From JAJCYX01 sp965243825 (GTDB taxonomy: Bacteria > Chloroflexota > Dehalococcoidia > Lucifugimonadales > Lucifugimonadaceae), in NCBI GenBank assembly GCA_965243825.1, contig CBDEVT010000001.1, positions 868,001-932,000 of the forward strand: DNA of 64,000 bases, read 5' to 3'. The notes under the pieces are model-generated. The model made no database searches and was not told where the DNA came from. It saw nothing but the letters and a program-made list of their open reading frames with translations. Of the stretch, positions 34,384-43,080 are shown in pieces; position 1 is the first letter of the stretch; each line of letters opens with the position of its first letter. The position numbers and the translations under genes are program-made.

Positions 34384-34440
34384 TTTTCCTTCCAGTCTTT
34401 TCGAACGTTCTGTAAACGGGATTGAGGTTCGGTTTTGGGG

Positions 34441-35805
34441 TTAGGCGCCGGAGATCAGACAGTTCCTGATACGGATATGCGGACTACCGTTCGAAACCGG
34501 TAGCGGCATCTGGCCACCTTTACCGCACCCACCACCCTGGTTCATATCGAGATCGTTTCCGACGGCATCCAGGTTTTCGAGGGTCTTGAACAGGTTGCCT
34601 GTCAACATCACAGGTCGTACAGGCTCTTCGATCTTGCCATTCCGAATCATGTATGCCTCACCAGACGAGAAGGTGAACATCTCGTGCTGGGTCATGCCGC
34701 CATACCAGTTCGCGACATAGACACCTTCGTCAACGCCTTCAAGCAGGTCATACAGTGTCGCTTCGCCTGACTCGATGATCGTGTTAGTCATTCGAACGAT
34801 CGGAGGAAAGTTGAAGCCAATTGCCCGGGCGTTACCTGTCGGCTGCTCACCGAGCATCGCTGCTGTTTCGCGCGAGTGGAGCCGGCCAACTAATTCTCCT
34901 TCTCGCACGAGGGGAGTTCGTACTGCCGGAGTTCCTTCGTCGTCGTACTTGTAGCTACCTCGTAAGCCCGGGATCGCCGCACCATCTGTGAAGTTCAGGT
35001 GCTTTCCTCCAAACTTACGACCCATGTACATCAGATCGCGAAGCTTGTCGTTTTCAGAGACGTTGTCCGCTTCAGAAAGGTGTCCGAACGCTTCGTGCAC
35101 GAAGACACCTGCAAGTACGGGGTCAAGAATTACCGTTCTCTCACCACCAGTAAGCGCCTTCGCGGAGAGCAACCCGACTGCGCGGTTCGCAGCATCGATA
35201 ACCTTTTCGTCGAGATCCTTAACCAGGTCGTAGTCCCCCAGCGACCCGAGGCTGAATCCGGCTTGCTGAACGTCTCCACCTTCTTTTGCCTGCGCTGAGA
35301 TGCGAGATATGACGTGGTTGAATTCTTGCTCGATGTAGGCGCCTTCGGAGCTGCCAAAGGTGACCTTGCGTCGGTTGTCACCGTAGATGATGTCCGAACT
35401 CTGGATGCCATCAACCGACCAGACCAGGTCGTTGTAGTGATCCATTAGCCGTTTCTTCTCGTCGAGAGGGACATCAGCGGCGCTGTTAACGATGACGGGA
35501 GGAACTATGTCAACGGTGGGTTCGACTTCCGCAAGTTGAGTGCCTTCACCGCCTACCAGACGAGCCTGGTTGACCGCTTCGGCGACCTTTTCTTTCAGGC
35601 CATCCAGGTCGTTAAAACTGGCGAATCCCCAGCCACCGTTAACGACAGCCCGTACATTGCCGCCACGGCCTGAGGTTTGCGAGATGTCCTCAAGCTCTTT
35701 GCCGCTGTATGTCAGGCGGGTGGTATCGGTCTCTTCAATACGGATCTCGCAGTAGTCTGCGCCGTTGCCTCGAAGTGCATCATCAATCTGGTCACGGTAG
35801 GTCAA
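34441..35805 (-). CDS. tldD: TldD catalytic metalloprotease subunit
   Basis: The zinc-bearing half of the TldD/TldE peptidase, 454 residues. The catalytic HExxxH motif is in FVHEAFGHLSEADNV, preceded by ERTVILDPVLAGV. A later segment MRLTRTNTI-like reads PPIVRMTNTIIESGEA, and the conserved Cys-containing NQGGGCGKGGQMPLPVSNG near the C-terminus completes the pattern. It is the first gene of a tldD-tldE-HEAT minus-strand run and is divergent from folC. The physiological substrate is not visible from context. Confidence 0.93.
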   Translation of the reverse strand: MTYRDQIDDALRGNGADYCEIRIEETDTTRLTYSGKELEDISQTSGRGGNVRAVVNGGWGFASFNDLDGLKEKVAEAVNQARLVGGEGTQLAEVEPTVDIVPPVIVNSAADVPLDEKKRLMDHYNDLVWSVDGIQSSDIIYGDNRRKVTFGSSEGAYIEQEFNHVISRISAQAKEGGDVQQAGFSLGSLGDYDLVKDLDEKVIDAANRAVGLLSAKALTGGERTVILDPVLAGVFVHEAFGHLSEADNVSENDKLRDLMYMGRKFGGKHLNFTDGAAIPGLRGSYKYDDEGTPAVRTPLVREGELVGRLHSRETAAMLGEQPTGNARAIGFNFPPIVRMTNTIIESGEATLYDLLEGVDEGVYVANWYGGMTQHEMFTFSSGEAYMIRNGKIEEPVRPVMLTGNLFKTLENLDAVGNDLDMNQGGGCGKGGQMPLPVSNGSPHIRIRNCLISGA

Positions 35806-36021
35806 GATCTGTCCTTGTCTTGCGTTCAGGTCTTTTCGAACAAACGTTGCGAGTTGCTTTGAACCGCCTGGATTGGCTTGTGTCTACCTATTCAGACTAC
35901 AGCTAACTTGAGGATGTCGCAGTGGAGTGGCCGTTTCCAGTATGGACATCCCATCTGTACGTCCGCACTATTTAGAGTCGAATCAGAACATGTGCGTCGT
36001 TTTCAACAGGCACCACAGGAT

Positions 36022-37422
36022 ATGTCGCTCAGCTATCAGCAGTCGTTGGAAGTGCTCCTGTCTCTCGCAGATTTCGAGAGAAAGGCGCGCGCTGACGAAT
36101 CGCCCGATTTTCATATTCGGCGCACGGAGATGCTGTTAGAGGGACTCGGCAACCCTCACCACCGGGTTCCGGCCATTCATGTCGCTGGCAGCAAGGGCAA
36201 AGGCAGCACATGCGCCATGATTGCAGCCGGGCTGACGGCTAACGGACTGCGCACCGGCATGTTTATCTCTCCGCACCTTCACAGGATGACTGAACGGTTC
36301 ACTGTCGATGGCGTTCCTATCTCCGAGCAAGAGTTTGTTTCTCTGTTCGAGCGCATCTGGCCGGTGGCCGAGAGAATTCGCGAGCGCGGTGACTCTGGCA
36401 TCGTCAGTGTTTTCGAGTTTCAGACCGCAATGGCGTTCCTGCACTTCGCTGATATCGCCGCCGACGTGATGGTGATAGAGGTCGGACTAGGTGGTCGGCT
36501 CGACTCTACGAACGTGATCACCCCTGTTGTGTCTGTGATAACTCCGATCGGATTCGATCATGTTGCGGTGCTTGGTGACACGCTGCCAAAGATCGCCTCT
36601 GAAAAAGCCGGGATCATCAAGCAGGACGTGCCCGTAGTAAGCGCGCCGCAAGAACCAGAGGCTGCTACGGTCATCGAAGATACGGCAAAACGGCTGAACG
36701 CTCCGCTTATTCACTCCTCTTTGGTTGAAATCAGAAATGCGGATCCCAATGGCAGCGGCACGCAACTGGTCGGGCTTCGTTCAGATGAGAGTTACTACGA
36801 AGTTAAGTTGCCGCTACTCGGTGAACACCAGTTGATCAACCTCACCACGGCGGTCGCCGCGCTGGAGCGGTTCGGAACCGAATCAGCGAAGTTGGATCCC
36901 GCCAGAATTGCCGAAGGTATTTCGAATGTCCGGTGGCCAGGACGAGTGCAGGTCATCGAAAAAGGTCCTCCGATGCTGCTCGTTGACGGAGCCCACAATG
37001 AAGGTTCAGCAGTCGCCTTGAGGAGCGCGATCGAACGGCACTTTGGCGAGCCAGATTCTCTAGTACTGATTCTCGGCTCGACAGGTGGTCATGACCCACT
37101 TGCTGTTGCCAGAGCATTCGCTGATCTGAACCCGCTGGTAATAGTCACGCGCTCCAGGCACCCTAAAGCCGTCGAGCCTTCCGATTTTGCTGACGCTCTC
37201 ACCCAAGATAGAATCTGTGTCAAAGCTGTCACAGAATCGACAAGCGATGCCCTGGCACTCGCACGAACCATCGCAACCAGCCAATCGCTAATCGTTGCGG
37301 CGGGCTCGCTGTTCGTGGCGGCCGAGGTGATAGAAACGGTTTCGGGCATTGAACCTGAAACTTATCCGGATCTACGAGGATCAGCAGGCCCTTTGAGACT
37401 GCAACCTGCTCCGCTGAGGTAA
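36022..37422 (+). CDS. folC: Folylpolyglutamate / dihydrofolate synthase
   Basis: An ATP-dependent ligase of the Mur family that adds glutamate to dihydropteroate or folates. Within 466 residues: VAGSKGKGSTCAMIAAGL (P-loop), FISPHLHRMTERFTVDG, the FEFQTAMAFLHFA helix, DVMVIEVGLGGRLDSTNVI (Mg and substrate), GFDHVAVLGDTLPKIASEKAG, the NLTTAVAALE domain boundary, RWPGRVQVI and DGAHNEGS. The start is ATG 36022 (MSLSYQQSLEVL) because upstream in-frame sequence is unlike any folC N-terminus. fabF follows ten bases later. There is a 216-base gap to the divergent tldD. Confidence 0.93.
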   Translation: MSLSYQQSLEVLLSLADFERKARADESPDFHIRRTEMLLEGLGNPHHRVPAIHVAGSKGKGSTCAMIAAGLTANGLRTGMFISPHLHRMTERFTVDGVPISEQEFVSLFERIWPVAERIRERGDSGIVSVFEFQTAMAFLHFADIAADVMVIEVGLGGRLDSTNVITPVVSVITPIGFDHVAVLGDTLPKIASEKAGIIKQDVPVVSAPQEPEAATVIEDTAKRLNAPLIHSSLVEIRNADPNGSGTQLVGLRSDESYYEVKLPLLGEHQLINLTTAVAALERFGTESAKLDPARIAEGISNVRWPGRVQVIEKGPPMLLVDGAHNEGSAVALRSAIERHFGEPDSLVLILGSTGGHDPLAVARAFADLNPLVIVTRSRHPKAVEPSDFADALTQDRICVKAVTESTSDALALARTIATSQSLIVAAGSLFVAAEVIETVSGIEPETYPDLRGSAGPLRLQPAPLR

Positions 37423-37432
37423 GTTCCGACCA

Positions 37433-38692
37433 ATGAGTAGCGCCTACCGAAAAGAGACCCGAGTAGTAGTCACCGGCATAGGTGCCATGTCACCGCTCGG
37501 CAAATCCGTCGATGAGTACTGGGACGGCCTGAAAAACGGCAGGTCAGGCATTCGAGAAATCGCCGCGGTCTCACCCGATGGGTTCCCATGCAAGGTCAGC
37601 GGTGAAGTGCCTGACTTCGATCCAACCGTATGGATGGATAAACGGGAAGCTCGTCGTATGGGCCGGTTCTCACAGCTGGCAGTCGCTGCAACTCACGAAG
37701 CGCTTGAAGACTCCGGTCTCGATATGTCCAAAGAGAACCCGGATCGTGTCGGTGTTCTTATGGGTTCTGGTTCAGGTGGGTTACCCGAGACAGATCAGCA
37801 GGCAACCGTCAAAGTGAAGCGTGGCGCACTGCGAATGAGCCCTCTGTACATTCCAGTCATGCTGGTGAACATGGCGGCCGCCAATGTCAGCCGTACGTTC
37901 GGCATGACTGGCTACACCAACACCTGCGCCACGGCCTGCGCGGCAAGCACACAGGCTGTCGGTGAAGCCGTCGAAGTCATTCGTCGAGGCGCAGCCGATG
38001 TAATCGTCGCAGGCGGAACGGAAGCCGGCATCTGCGAGATCGGTATGGGCGGTTTCTCAACCATCCATGCCCTGACAACCTGGACCGGTGACCCCGCATT
38101 AGCGAGCAGGCCGTTTGATGCTGACCGTGATGGATTCGCACCGGCAGAAGGTGCCGGGACGTTGATTCTCGAGAGCCTTGAGCACGCACAGGAGCGCGGA
38201 GCCAACATCCTCGCAGAAGTCACAGGCTGGGGTGTCTCTTCAGACGCCTTCCACCTTGTGCAGCCGCACGAAGAGGGCCGAGGCGCGGTCAGTGCGATGA
38301 AACAGGCACTCGAAAACGCCGAAGTGAACCTGGATGAAGTGGACTACATCAACGCACATGGCACTTCGACGCCTACTAACGACCGCATCGAGACCCTGGC
38401 CATCAAGACGTTGTTCGGCGAGCAGGCTTACAAGACACCTGTGAGTTCGACGAAATCGATGATTGGCCACGCGCTAGGAGGATCAGGAGCGCTTGAAGCG
38501 ATCGCCTGCACGATGGCGGTTCAAGAAAACGTGATGCCGCCGACAATCAACCAGCACACTGCCGATCCCGATTGCGATCTCGATTACGTTCCCAATGAGG
38601 CTCGCGAGTCTGAAGTGAACATCGCGTTGTCGAACAGCTTCGGATTCGGCGGCCAGAATGCCTGCCTGGTCATCAAGAAATTCACAGACTAG
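37433..38692 (+). CDS. fabF: Beta-ketoacyl-ACP synthase II
   Basis: The condensing enzyme for fatty-acid elongation. The 419-residue product opens with RVVVTGIGAMSPLGKSVDEYW, has the nucleophile Cys in TCATACAASTQAVGEA, the first His in INAHGTSTPTNDRIE and the second in STKSMIGHALGGSGALEAI, and ends with NIALSNSFGFGGQNACLVIKKF, all in family order and spacing. No other fatty-acid gene (fabD, fabG, acpP) is adjacent, which suggests either a scattered pathway or a specialised KASII. ATG start, ten bases after folC. Confidence 0.95.
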   Translation: MSSAYRKETRVVVTGIGAMSPLGKSVDEYWDGLKNGRSGIREIAAVSPDGFPCKVSGEVPDFDPTVWMDKREARRMGRFSQLAVAATHEALEDSGLDMSKENPDRVGVLMGSGSGGLPETDQQATVKVKRGALRMSPLYIPVMLVNMAAANVSRTFGMTGYTNTCATACAASTQAVGEAVEVIRRGAADVIVAGGTEAGICEIGMGGFSTIHALTTWTGDPALASRPFDADRDGFAPAEGAGTLILESLEHAQERGANILAEVTGWGVSSDAFHLVQPHEEGRGAVSAMKQALENAEVNLDEVDYINAHGTSTPTNDRIETLAIKTLFGEQAYKTPVSSTKSMIGHALGGSGALEAIACTMAVQENVMPPTINQHTADPDCDLDYVPNEARESEVNIALSNSFGFGGQNACLVIKKFTD

Positions 38693-38718
38693 ACAACTGA
38701 CTCAGTTTCCGCCGCTGT

Positions 38719-39891
38719 CTACTCCGCTCGCTTGAAAACGATGATCGTGCTGTCGTCGCGCATCTTGATGCCAACCGGATCACCTTCTGAGAGATTTTCG
38801 CTTGACCGGCGCCGCACTCTGATAGTTCTACCAGACGGCAACCCCACCCCGAACTCTGTGAACTCTCCGCGAAACTCTCGGTAGACGATGTGTAGATTTC
38901 GATCGTCAACAGGTTCCGTCAAAACAAGCTCCGAGGCTCGCATCAAGGCAAAGACTGCGCTGTTCTCATCGACTTCCTGCGAAGCAACGTCTATCGGGAA
39001 GTTACCAGCCTCTGTTTCAACCATCTCGCCCCGAACCGTTCCCGGAACCAATTCACAGGGACCGGCCAGGCTGGCAACGACTGGTGTAGACGGCCTTGCA
39101 TACACCTCATGCGGAGGCCCAATCTGCGCGATTCTGCCTTCGTCCATCACGCCTACGCGGTCCGCAAGAGCGAGCGCCTCTTCCCTGTCGTGAGTCACGA
39201 GCACCGCCGTGGCACCTGCATCTTTCAAGATCGACCGGACTTCTCTTCGCAGGGTGGACCTGAGTCTCCTGTCTAGATTGCTGAACGGTTCGTCGAGCAA
39301 TACGGCCACCGGTGCCGGTGCCAGGGCCCTGGCCAGAGCGACCCGCTGCTGCTGTCCTCCAGAGAGTTCGTGGGCATATCTTGACTCAAGCCCTTTCAGG
39401 CCGGTCAGATCAACCATTTTCTTGACCTGTTCGTCACGGACTGATCTGTCCACTCCGCTCAAACCGAACTCGATGTTGGACTTCACGGTGAGATGCGGGA
39501 AGAGCGCGTAGTCCTGGAAAACAAGGCCAACGCGACGCTTGTCCGGCGGAACGTGCGCGAACGATGACGCGACAAGCCGGCCACCAATGCGCACGTAACC
39601 CGACTGGACCTTCTCAAATCCGGCTATGACGCGCAGAGCGGTGGTCTTGCCTGCCCCACTATGACCGAGCAGCGAGACGAACTCACCTGCCTGTACTTCG
39701 AAGTCCAGGTTCGCAAGCGCAGGGCCGTCGGCAGCCTCGTACTGGACAGTGACATCCTCGACTTGAATCACCGCTCCGCGACTGGGCGGAACGTCTACCG
39801 GTGAATCTGGGAGAATCTGTGCAGTCGGATCAAATGTCATGACGTTGACATGTTCGCGCTCAGGAGTGCTCGCCGCTTCGATAGGAGTCAT
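38719..39891 (-). CDS. fbpC: Fe3+-type ABC transporter ATP-binding protein
   Basis: The ATPase of a ferric-iron-type importer. A 390-residue protein with Walker A GHSGAGKTTALRVIAGFE, Q-loop GLVFQDYALFPHLTVKSNI, signature ELSGGQQQRVALARALAPAP, Walker B VAVLLDEPFSNLDRRLR and the switch-His VLVTHDREEAL. The C-terminal 100 residues are a TOBE-like substrate-regulation domain. It overlaps the permease gene by 32 bases if it starts at 39891; an ATG at 39840 would avoid the overlap. The substrate is assigned from the binding protein and two-domain permease and could be thiamine or spermidine instead. Confidence 0.88.
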   Translation of the reverse strand: MTPIEAASTPEREHVNVMTFDPTAQILPDSPVDVPPSRGAVIQVEDVTVQYEAADGPALANLDFEVQAGEFVSLLGHSGAGKTTALRVIAGFEKVQSGYVRIGGRLVASSFAHVPPDKRRVGLVFQDYALFPHLTVKSNIEFGLSGVDRSVRDEQVKKMVDLTGLKGLESRYAHELSGGQQQRVALARALAPAPVAVLLDEPFSNLDRRLRSTLRREVRSILKDAGATAVLVTHDREEALALADRVGVMDEGRIAQIGPPHEVYARPSTPVVASLAGPCELVPGTVRGEMVETEAGNFPIDVASQEVDENSAVFALMRASELVLTEPVDDRNLHIVYREFRGEFTEFGVGLPSGRTIRVRRRSSENLSEGDPVGIKMRDDSTIIVFKRAE

Positions 39892-41500
39892 CTCTGAGCA
39901 CCATGTATGCGGTCGGTATGCCCGCGAGCCCGATCAACAACAACGAAGCGGCGGCGGTACGGGCGAAGAAAGCATCGGTCGAAGCGTCCCAGACCACGGT
40001 TGCCAGGGTTTTGAATCCAATTGGGCTGAGTATCAGCGTGGCAGGAAGTTCTTTCATCGTCATCAGAAACACAAGAGCGGCCCCCGCAAGCACACCGGGC
40101 ATAACCATCGGCAACGTAATCGAGAACATAACCCGCCACGGACGCCTGCCAAGGCCCTGTGCCGCCTCTTCGATTCTCGGACTGACCTGCATCAGCGAGT
40201 ATCGGATGGCCCCGACTGCAGCAGGCAGGAACAGGACAACGTATCCGAACAGCAGCAGCCAGTTTGACTGGTAGATGGGTCGTGCGTAATTAACACCGAA
40301 GAATACGAGGGATATCGCAACTACAACACCAGGCAAACCAAAGCCTATGTGCGTTACTCGCTCTATGGCACGGCTCGGCCACCATGTGCGGTACCTCACC
40401 GCAAGAACGGCGACGGGTAAGGCGAGAGTGACGGCTAGGAGAGCGGCCGCGAGAGAGATGGCGATCGAGTTAGTGGCAGGTTCCAACAGAGCGGTCATGC
40501 TCTGATCACGGATAAGACCACGTATTAGCCAGAAAGCCAGGACTCCAACCGGGATGAGCAGTCCAGCTATCACCGGTACAAGCACCAGTCCGAGCACCGG
40601 CCAACGCCATGGACCGAGTGATACGTCTTTTGCCATGCGAACGCTGCCTACTGTGCTTCTGTGGTAGCGGGCCCTGCCTCTGGAGAAGCCTTCACCTGCG
40701 AGCAGGAGTACCGCGAAGAAAACCAGCACAAGTGATAGGCCGGCAGCAATGGATCTGTTCAGGGCCGTTTCGTACTGGTTGAAGATCGCGAAAGTGAACG
40801 TCTCATACCTGAGAAGCGCCACTGCACCGAAGTCGCTCAGCGTGTAGAGCGCTACGAGCAAGGAACCGGCAGTGAGGGCGGGCCGCAGAATCGGAAGAGT
40901 GACCATGCGGAAGGTCTTGATCGCTCCATAACCCATGCTTCTTGCAGCCTCTTCGAGCGCCGGATCAAGTCGGCGTAGCGCACCTCTGGCTGCGAGATAT
41001 ACATACGGATATGTCATGAGGACAAGCACGAACGTGGAGCCACGGAGACCGTCAAAACTGGCGATCCGGTCCATTCCGAACGGTGCAAGCCAGCCCTGCA
41101 AAACTCCACCAGTGCTGAAAAACTCGATCGCGGTCGTCGCCATTACAAAGCTCGGGATCACGAGAGGCATGACTATGGCCACAGAGACGACTCGCTTCAT
41201 CGGAAGCTCAGTTCGCATAGTGAACCAGGCGAGTAGCGTGCCAATAACCGTAGAGAACGCGGTTACGAGGGCGATGAGCAGTGCTGTCCTACCCAATATC
41301 TGTGCTGTACGAGCCCTGAACACGAATTCCCAGGTTTCCGATCCGCCCTCAACAGCGCGTACTACCAGATAAAAAGCCGGTAGCATCGCAGCCGCACCGA
41401 TCAGCAGGCCAAGTCCAAGCAGCAACCAGGGCGGACGGTCGCGTGGCACCGCCTTGAGCACCTGTCGGCCAGCCGGGCCTATGTCAGTGAAAGTAGCCAT
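39860..41500 (-). CDS. fbpB: Fe3+-type ABC transporter permease, two fused domains
   Basis: The membrane channel of the same importer. The 546-residue protein is two homologous halves, each about six helices, with an EAA loop in each: EEAARSMGYGAIKTFRMVTLPI in the first half and EEAAQGLGRRPWRVMFSITL in the second, the places that dock the ATPase. Fusion of both permease units in one chain is normal for the FbpB/SfuB type. It starts at ATG 41500, downstream of a terminator-like hairpin at 41515-41555 that follows the binding-protein gene, and overlaps the ATPase gene. Confidence 0.92.
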   Translation of the reverse strand: MATFTDIGPAGRQVLKAVPRDRPPWLLLGLGLLIGAAAMLPAFYLVVRAVEGGSETWEFVFRARTAQILGRTALLIALVTAFSTVIGTLLAWFTMRTELPMKRVVSVAIVMPLVIPSFVMATTAIEFFSTGGVLQGWLAPFGMDRIASFDGLRGSTFVLVLMTYPYVYLAARGALRRLDPALEEAARSMGYGAIKTFRMVTLPILRPALTAGSLLVALYTLSDFGAVALLRYETFTFAIFNQYETALNRSIAAGLSLVLVFFAVLLLAGEGFSRGRARYHRSTVGSVRMAKDVSLGPWRWPVLGLVLVPVIAGLLIPVGVLAFWLIRGLIRDQSMTALLEPATNSIAISLAAALLAVTLALPVAVLAVRYRTWWPSRAIERVTHIGFGLPGVVVAISLVFFGVNYARPIYQSNWLLLFGYVVLFLPAAVGAIRYSLMQVSPRIEEAAQGLGRRPWRVMFSITLPMVMPGVLAGAALVFLMTMKELPATLILSPIGFKTLATVVWDASTDAFFARTAAASLLLIGLAGIPTAYMVLRDDSYRSGEHS

Positions 41501-41514
41501 TCGCGTCTACGTCT

Positions 41515-41555
41515 GAGAAAAAGAACCGGCGAAGGGCGCGTTTGCCCTCCGCCGG
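41515..41555 (-). terminator. Terminator/attenuator between fbpA and fbpB
   Basis: Read on the minus strand, CCGGCG-x-AGGGC pairs with GCCCT-x-CGCCGG (one mismatch, 11 paired bases, six-base loop), followed by TTCTTTTTCTC. Partial termination here would make binding protein exceed membrane subunits. Confidence 0.75.
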
Positions 41556-41618
41556 GTCCCCCTCGGCTGAATCTGAATTGCTACCTGCACGGACCAGCGT
41601 CGTGCGGCAGCCGCTCGT

Positions 41619-42668
41619 CTAGGACAGTGCTCCAACTTCCCTCAACAGGTCTTGCGTGTTTTCAAGGTCGCCGAGTGTTGAAAGGTCAACATCCGGCTTG
41701 GTTATCGAATCGAGTGGTGGCAGGCCGCGGTCTGGCACAACACCTTCAATCAACGGGTATTCATGCGTCTGGGTGGCGAAGTATTGCTGCCCAACCTGCG
41801 AAAGCATGAACTCCAGGAACCTGTGTGCTGTTCCCTTGTTGTCTGAGGCATTAAGCACACCAGCTCCGGCTACAAGAACCACAGAACCAGGATCAGCCTC
41901 CGGAGTAAACCAGTTACGCGCCTTGAAGCTGTCGCCTTCTTCGGCAAGGAACCTGTAAAGGTAGTAGTGGTTCACCATTCCGATTTCGATCTCACCGGCG
42001 GCAGCAGCAGCCACCTGTGGAGTGTTCTTCGGGTAGATCCGCGGCTCGTTCTGCATGATGCCGTCGAGCCATTCCCTGGTCTTCTCTTCACCCCAGATCT
42101 GGCGCATACCGGTCACCATCGCCTGGAACGACGAGTTCGACGGAGCCCATCCGAGCTTGCCTTTCCATTTTGGATCGGTCAGATCCCAGATAGAGGACGG
42201 CAGGTCTTCTTCTGATAGTGAGTCTGTGCCGTAGACAAGAACGCGGGCCCTGCCGGAAATTCCGACCCATTTACCTTCAGGTGAGCGAGCCCAATCTGGA
42301 ACGATGGTCAGGATCTCGTCAGGAATCGTATCGAGCATCTCGATGACAGCACCGAGACCACCGGGATCCTGCGCGAAGAAGATGTCGGCGGGAGTGTTGT
42401 TTCCTTCTTCAAGCAGAGTTGCTGCCAGCGGACCGGTGGAAGCGTAGTTGACCTGCACGTCAATGCCGGTGAGGTCTTTGAACTGTTCTATGACTGGCCC
42501 AACCAGTGATTCGCTACGGCCTGAGTAGACCACAAGTGGCCTGGACTCATCAGCGGCCGGTGCATCGTCGCTCCCGCATGCAACAGCGGCGGCAAGCGCT
42601 AGAGACAGTGCGGTCACAAAAAACAGACGCCAACGAGGGCGTCGAACAGCGGTCGTCGTCAGTTTCAC
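41619..42668 (-). CDS. fbpA: Fe3+-type ABC transporter substrate-binding lipoprotein
   Basis: The extracytoplasmic receptor of the importer. After a basic n-region (KLTTTAVRRPRWR) and a hydrophobic LFFVTALSLALAAAVAC lipobox, the mature part begins GSDD and shows the type of FbpA/FutA folds: LVVYSGRSESLVGPVIEQF, NYASTGPLAATLLEEG, ADIFFAQDPGGLGAV, KWVGISGRARVLVYG and the iron-ligand-like MVNHYYLYRFLAEEG with two adjacent Tyr. It is 349 residues from GTG 42668; ATG 42728 or GTG 42680 are alternative starts. A hairpin terminator follows at 41515-41555. Iron is the family's usual cargo; other metals or polyamines remain possible. Confidence 0.88.
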   Translation of the reverse strand: MKLTTTAVRRPRWRLFFVTALSLALAAAVACGSDDAPAADESRPLVVYSGRSESLVGPVIEQFKDLTGIDVQVNYASTGPLAATLLEEGNNTPADIFFAQDPGGLGAVIEMLDTIPDEILTIVPDWARSPEGKWVGISGRARVLVYGTDSLSEEDLPSSIWDLTDPKWKGKLGWAPSNSSFQAMVTGMRQIWGEEKTREWLDGIMQNEPRIYPKNTPQVAAAAAGEIEIGMVNHYYLYRFLAEEGDSFKARNWFTPEADPGSVVLVAGAGVLNASDNKGTAHRFLEFMLSQVGQQYFATQTHEYPLIEGVVPDRGLPPLDSITKPDVDLSTLGDLENTQDLLREVGALS

Positions 42669-43080
42669 CTTTTGGAACACCCTTCCGAGGGGGAGTTCGT
42701 ATATCAGACCCATGCCTGGCGCAGACACTCATCAATCTGTTCGTACACCAAAAGCTGACCAACAGGGTACACTTTATTTACGGCGACGCAAGGCCTTTGT
42801 GAAGCGATTATCAATCTTTATTTGAGAATGATGCCACACATCGTCTGGCCGATACGAAGATTTCGTACATACGAACTATTTACTTCGCCTGACTGGATTT
42901 TCTATGGATGTGCAACTGCATTCTGGACACTATGTGTTCTAGACGTCTGTGTCCTCAGTGCGCGAATCCGAACTCCTGTTTAGCCAGTCCCGGCCCGACC
43001 CGTGGCCATCACTCAAAAATCACTACGAAACGCAAAAATCGGTAACTGTTTCGTCAGGCAGCAGTCGATACTCTTATTCG
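42669..43080. other. Divergent region fbpA / lipoprotein with operator-like repeats
   Basis: About 410 bases without a gene. It contains TACGAA-GAT-TTCGTA (42853-42867), overlapped by TTCGT-ACAT-ACGAA, and another TTCGTACA near 42739-42746. I see no clear -35/-10 pair on either strand and no good Fur or DtxR box. Confidence 0.4.
42853..42876. promoter_or_regulatory. Alternating TACGAA / TTCGTA half-sites
   Basis: TACGAA (42853-42858), TTCGTA (42862-42867) and ACGAA (42871-42875) alternate at a period of about nine bases, making two overlapping palindromes between divergent genes. This looks like an operator; its regulator is unknown. Confidence 0.4.

Noticed and set aside
34395..34412. Possible LexA-like GAACGTTC upstream of tldE
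   Set aside because: Half-sites have no 4-base spacer, so it is not GAAC-N4-GTTC.
42690..42850. Fur or DtxR box upstream of fbpA (GATTATCA, TGAGAATGAT)
   Set aside because: The half-sites face outward with wrong spacing and two or more mismatches; not a credible 19-mer.
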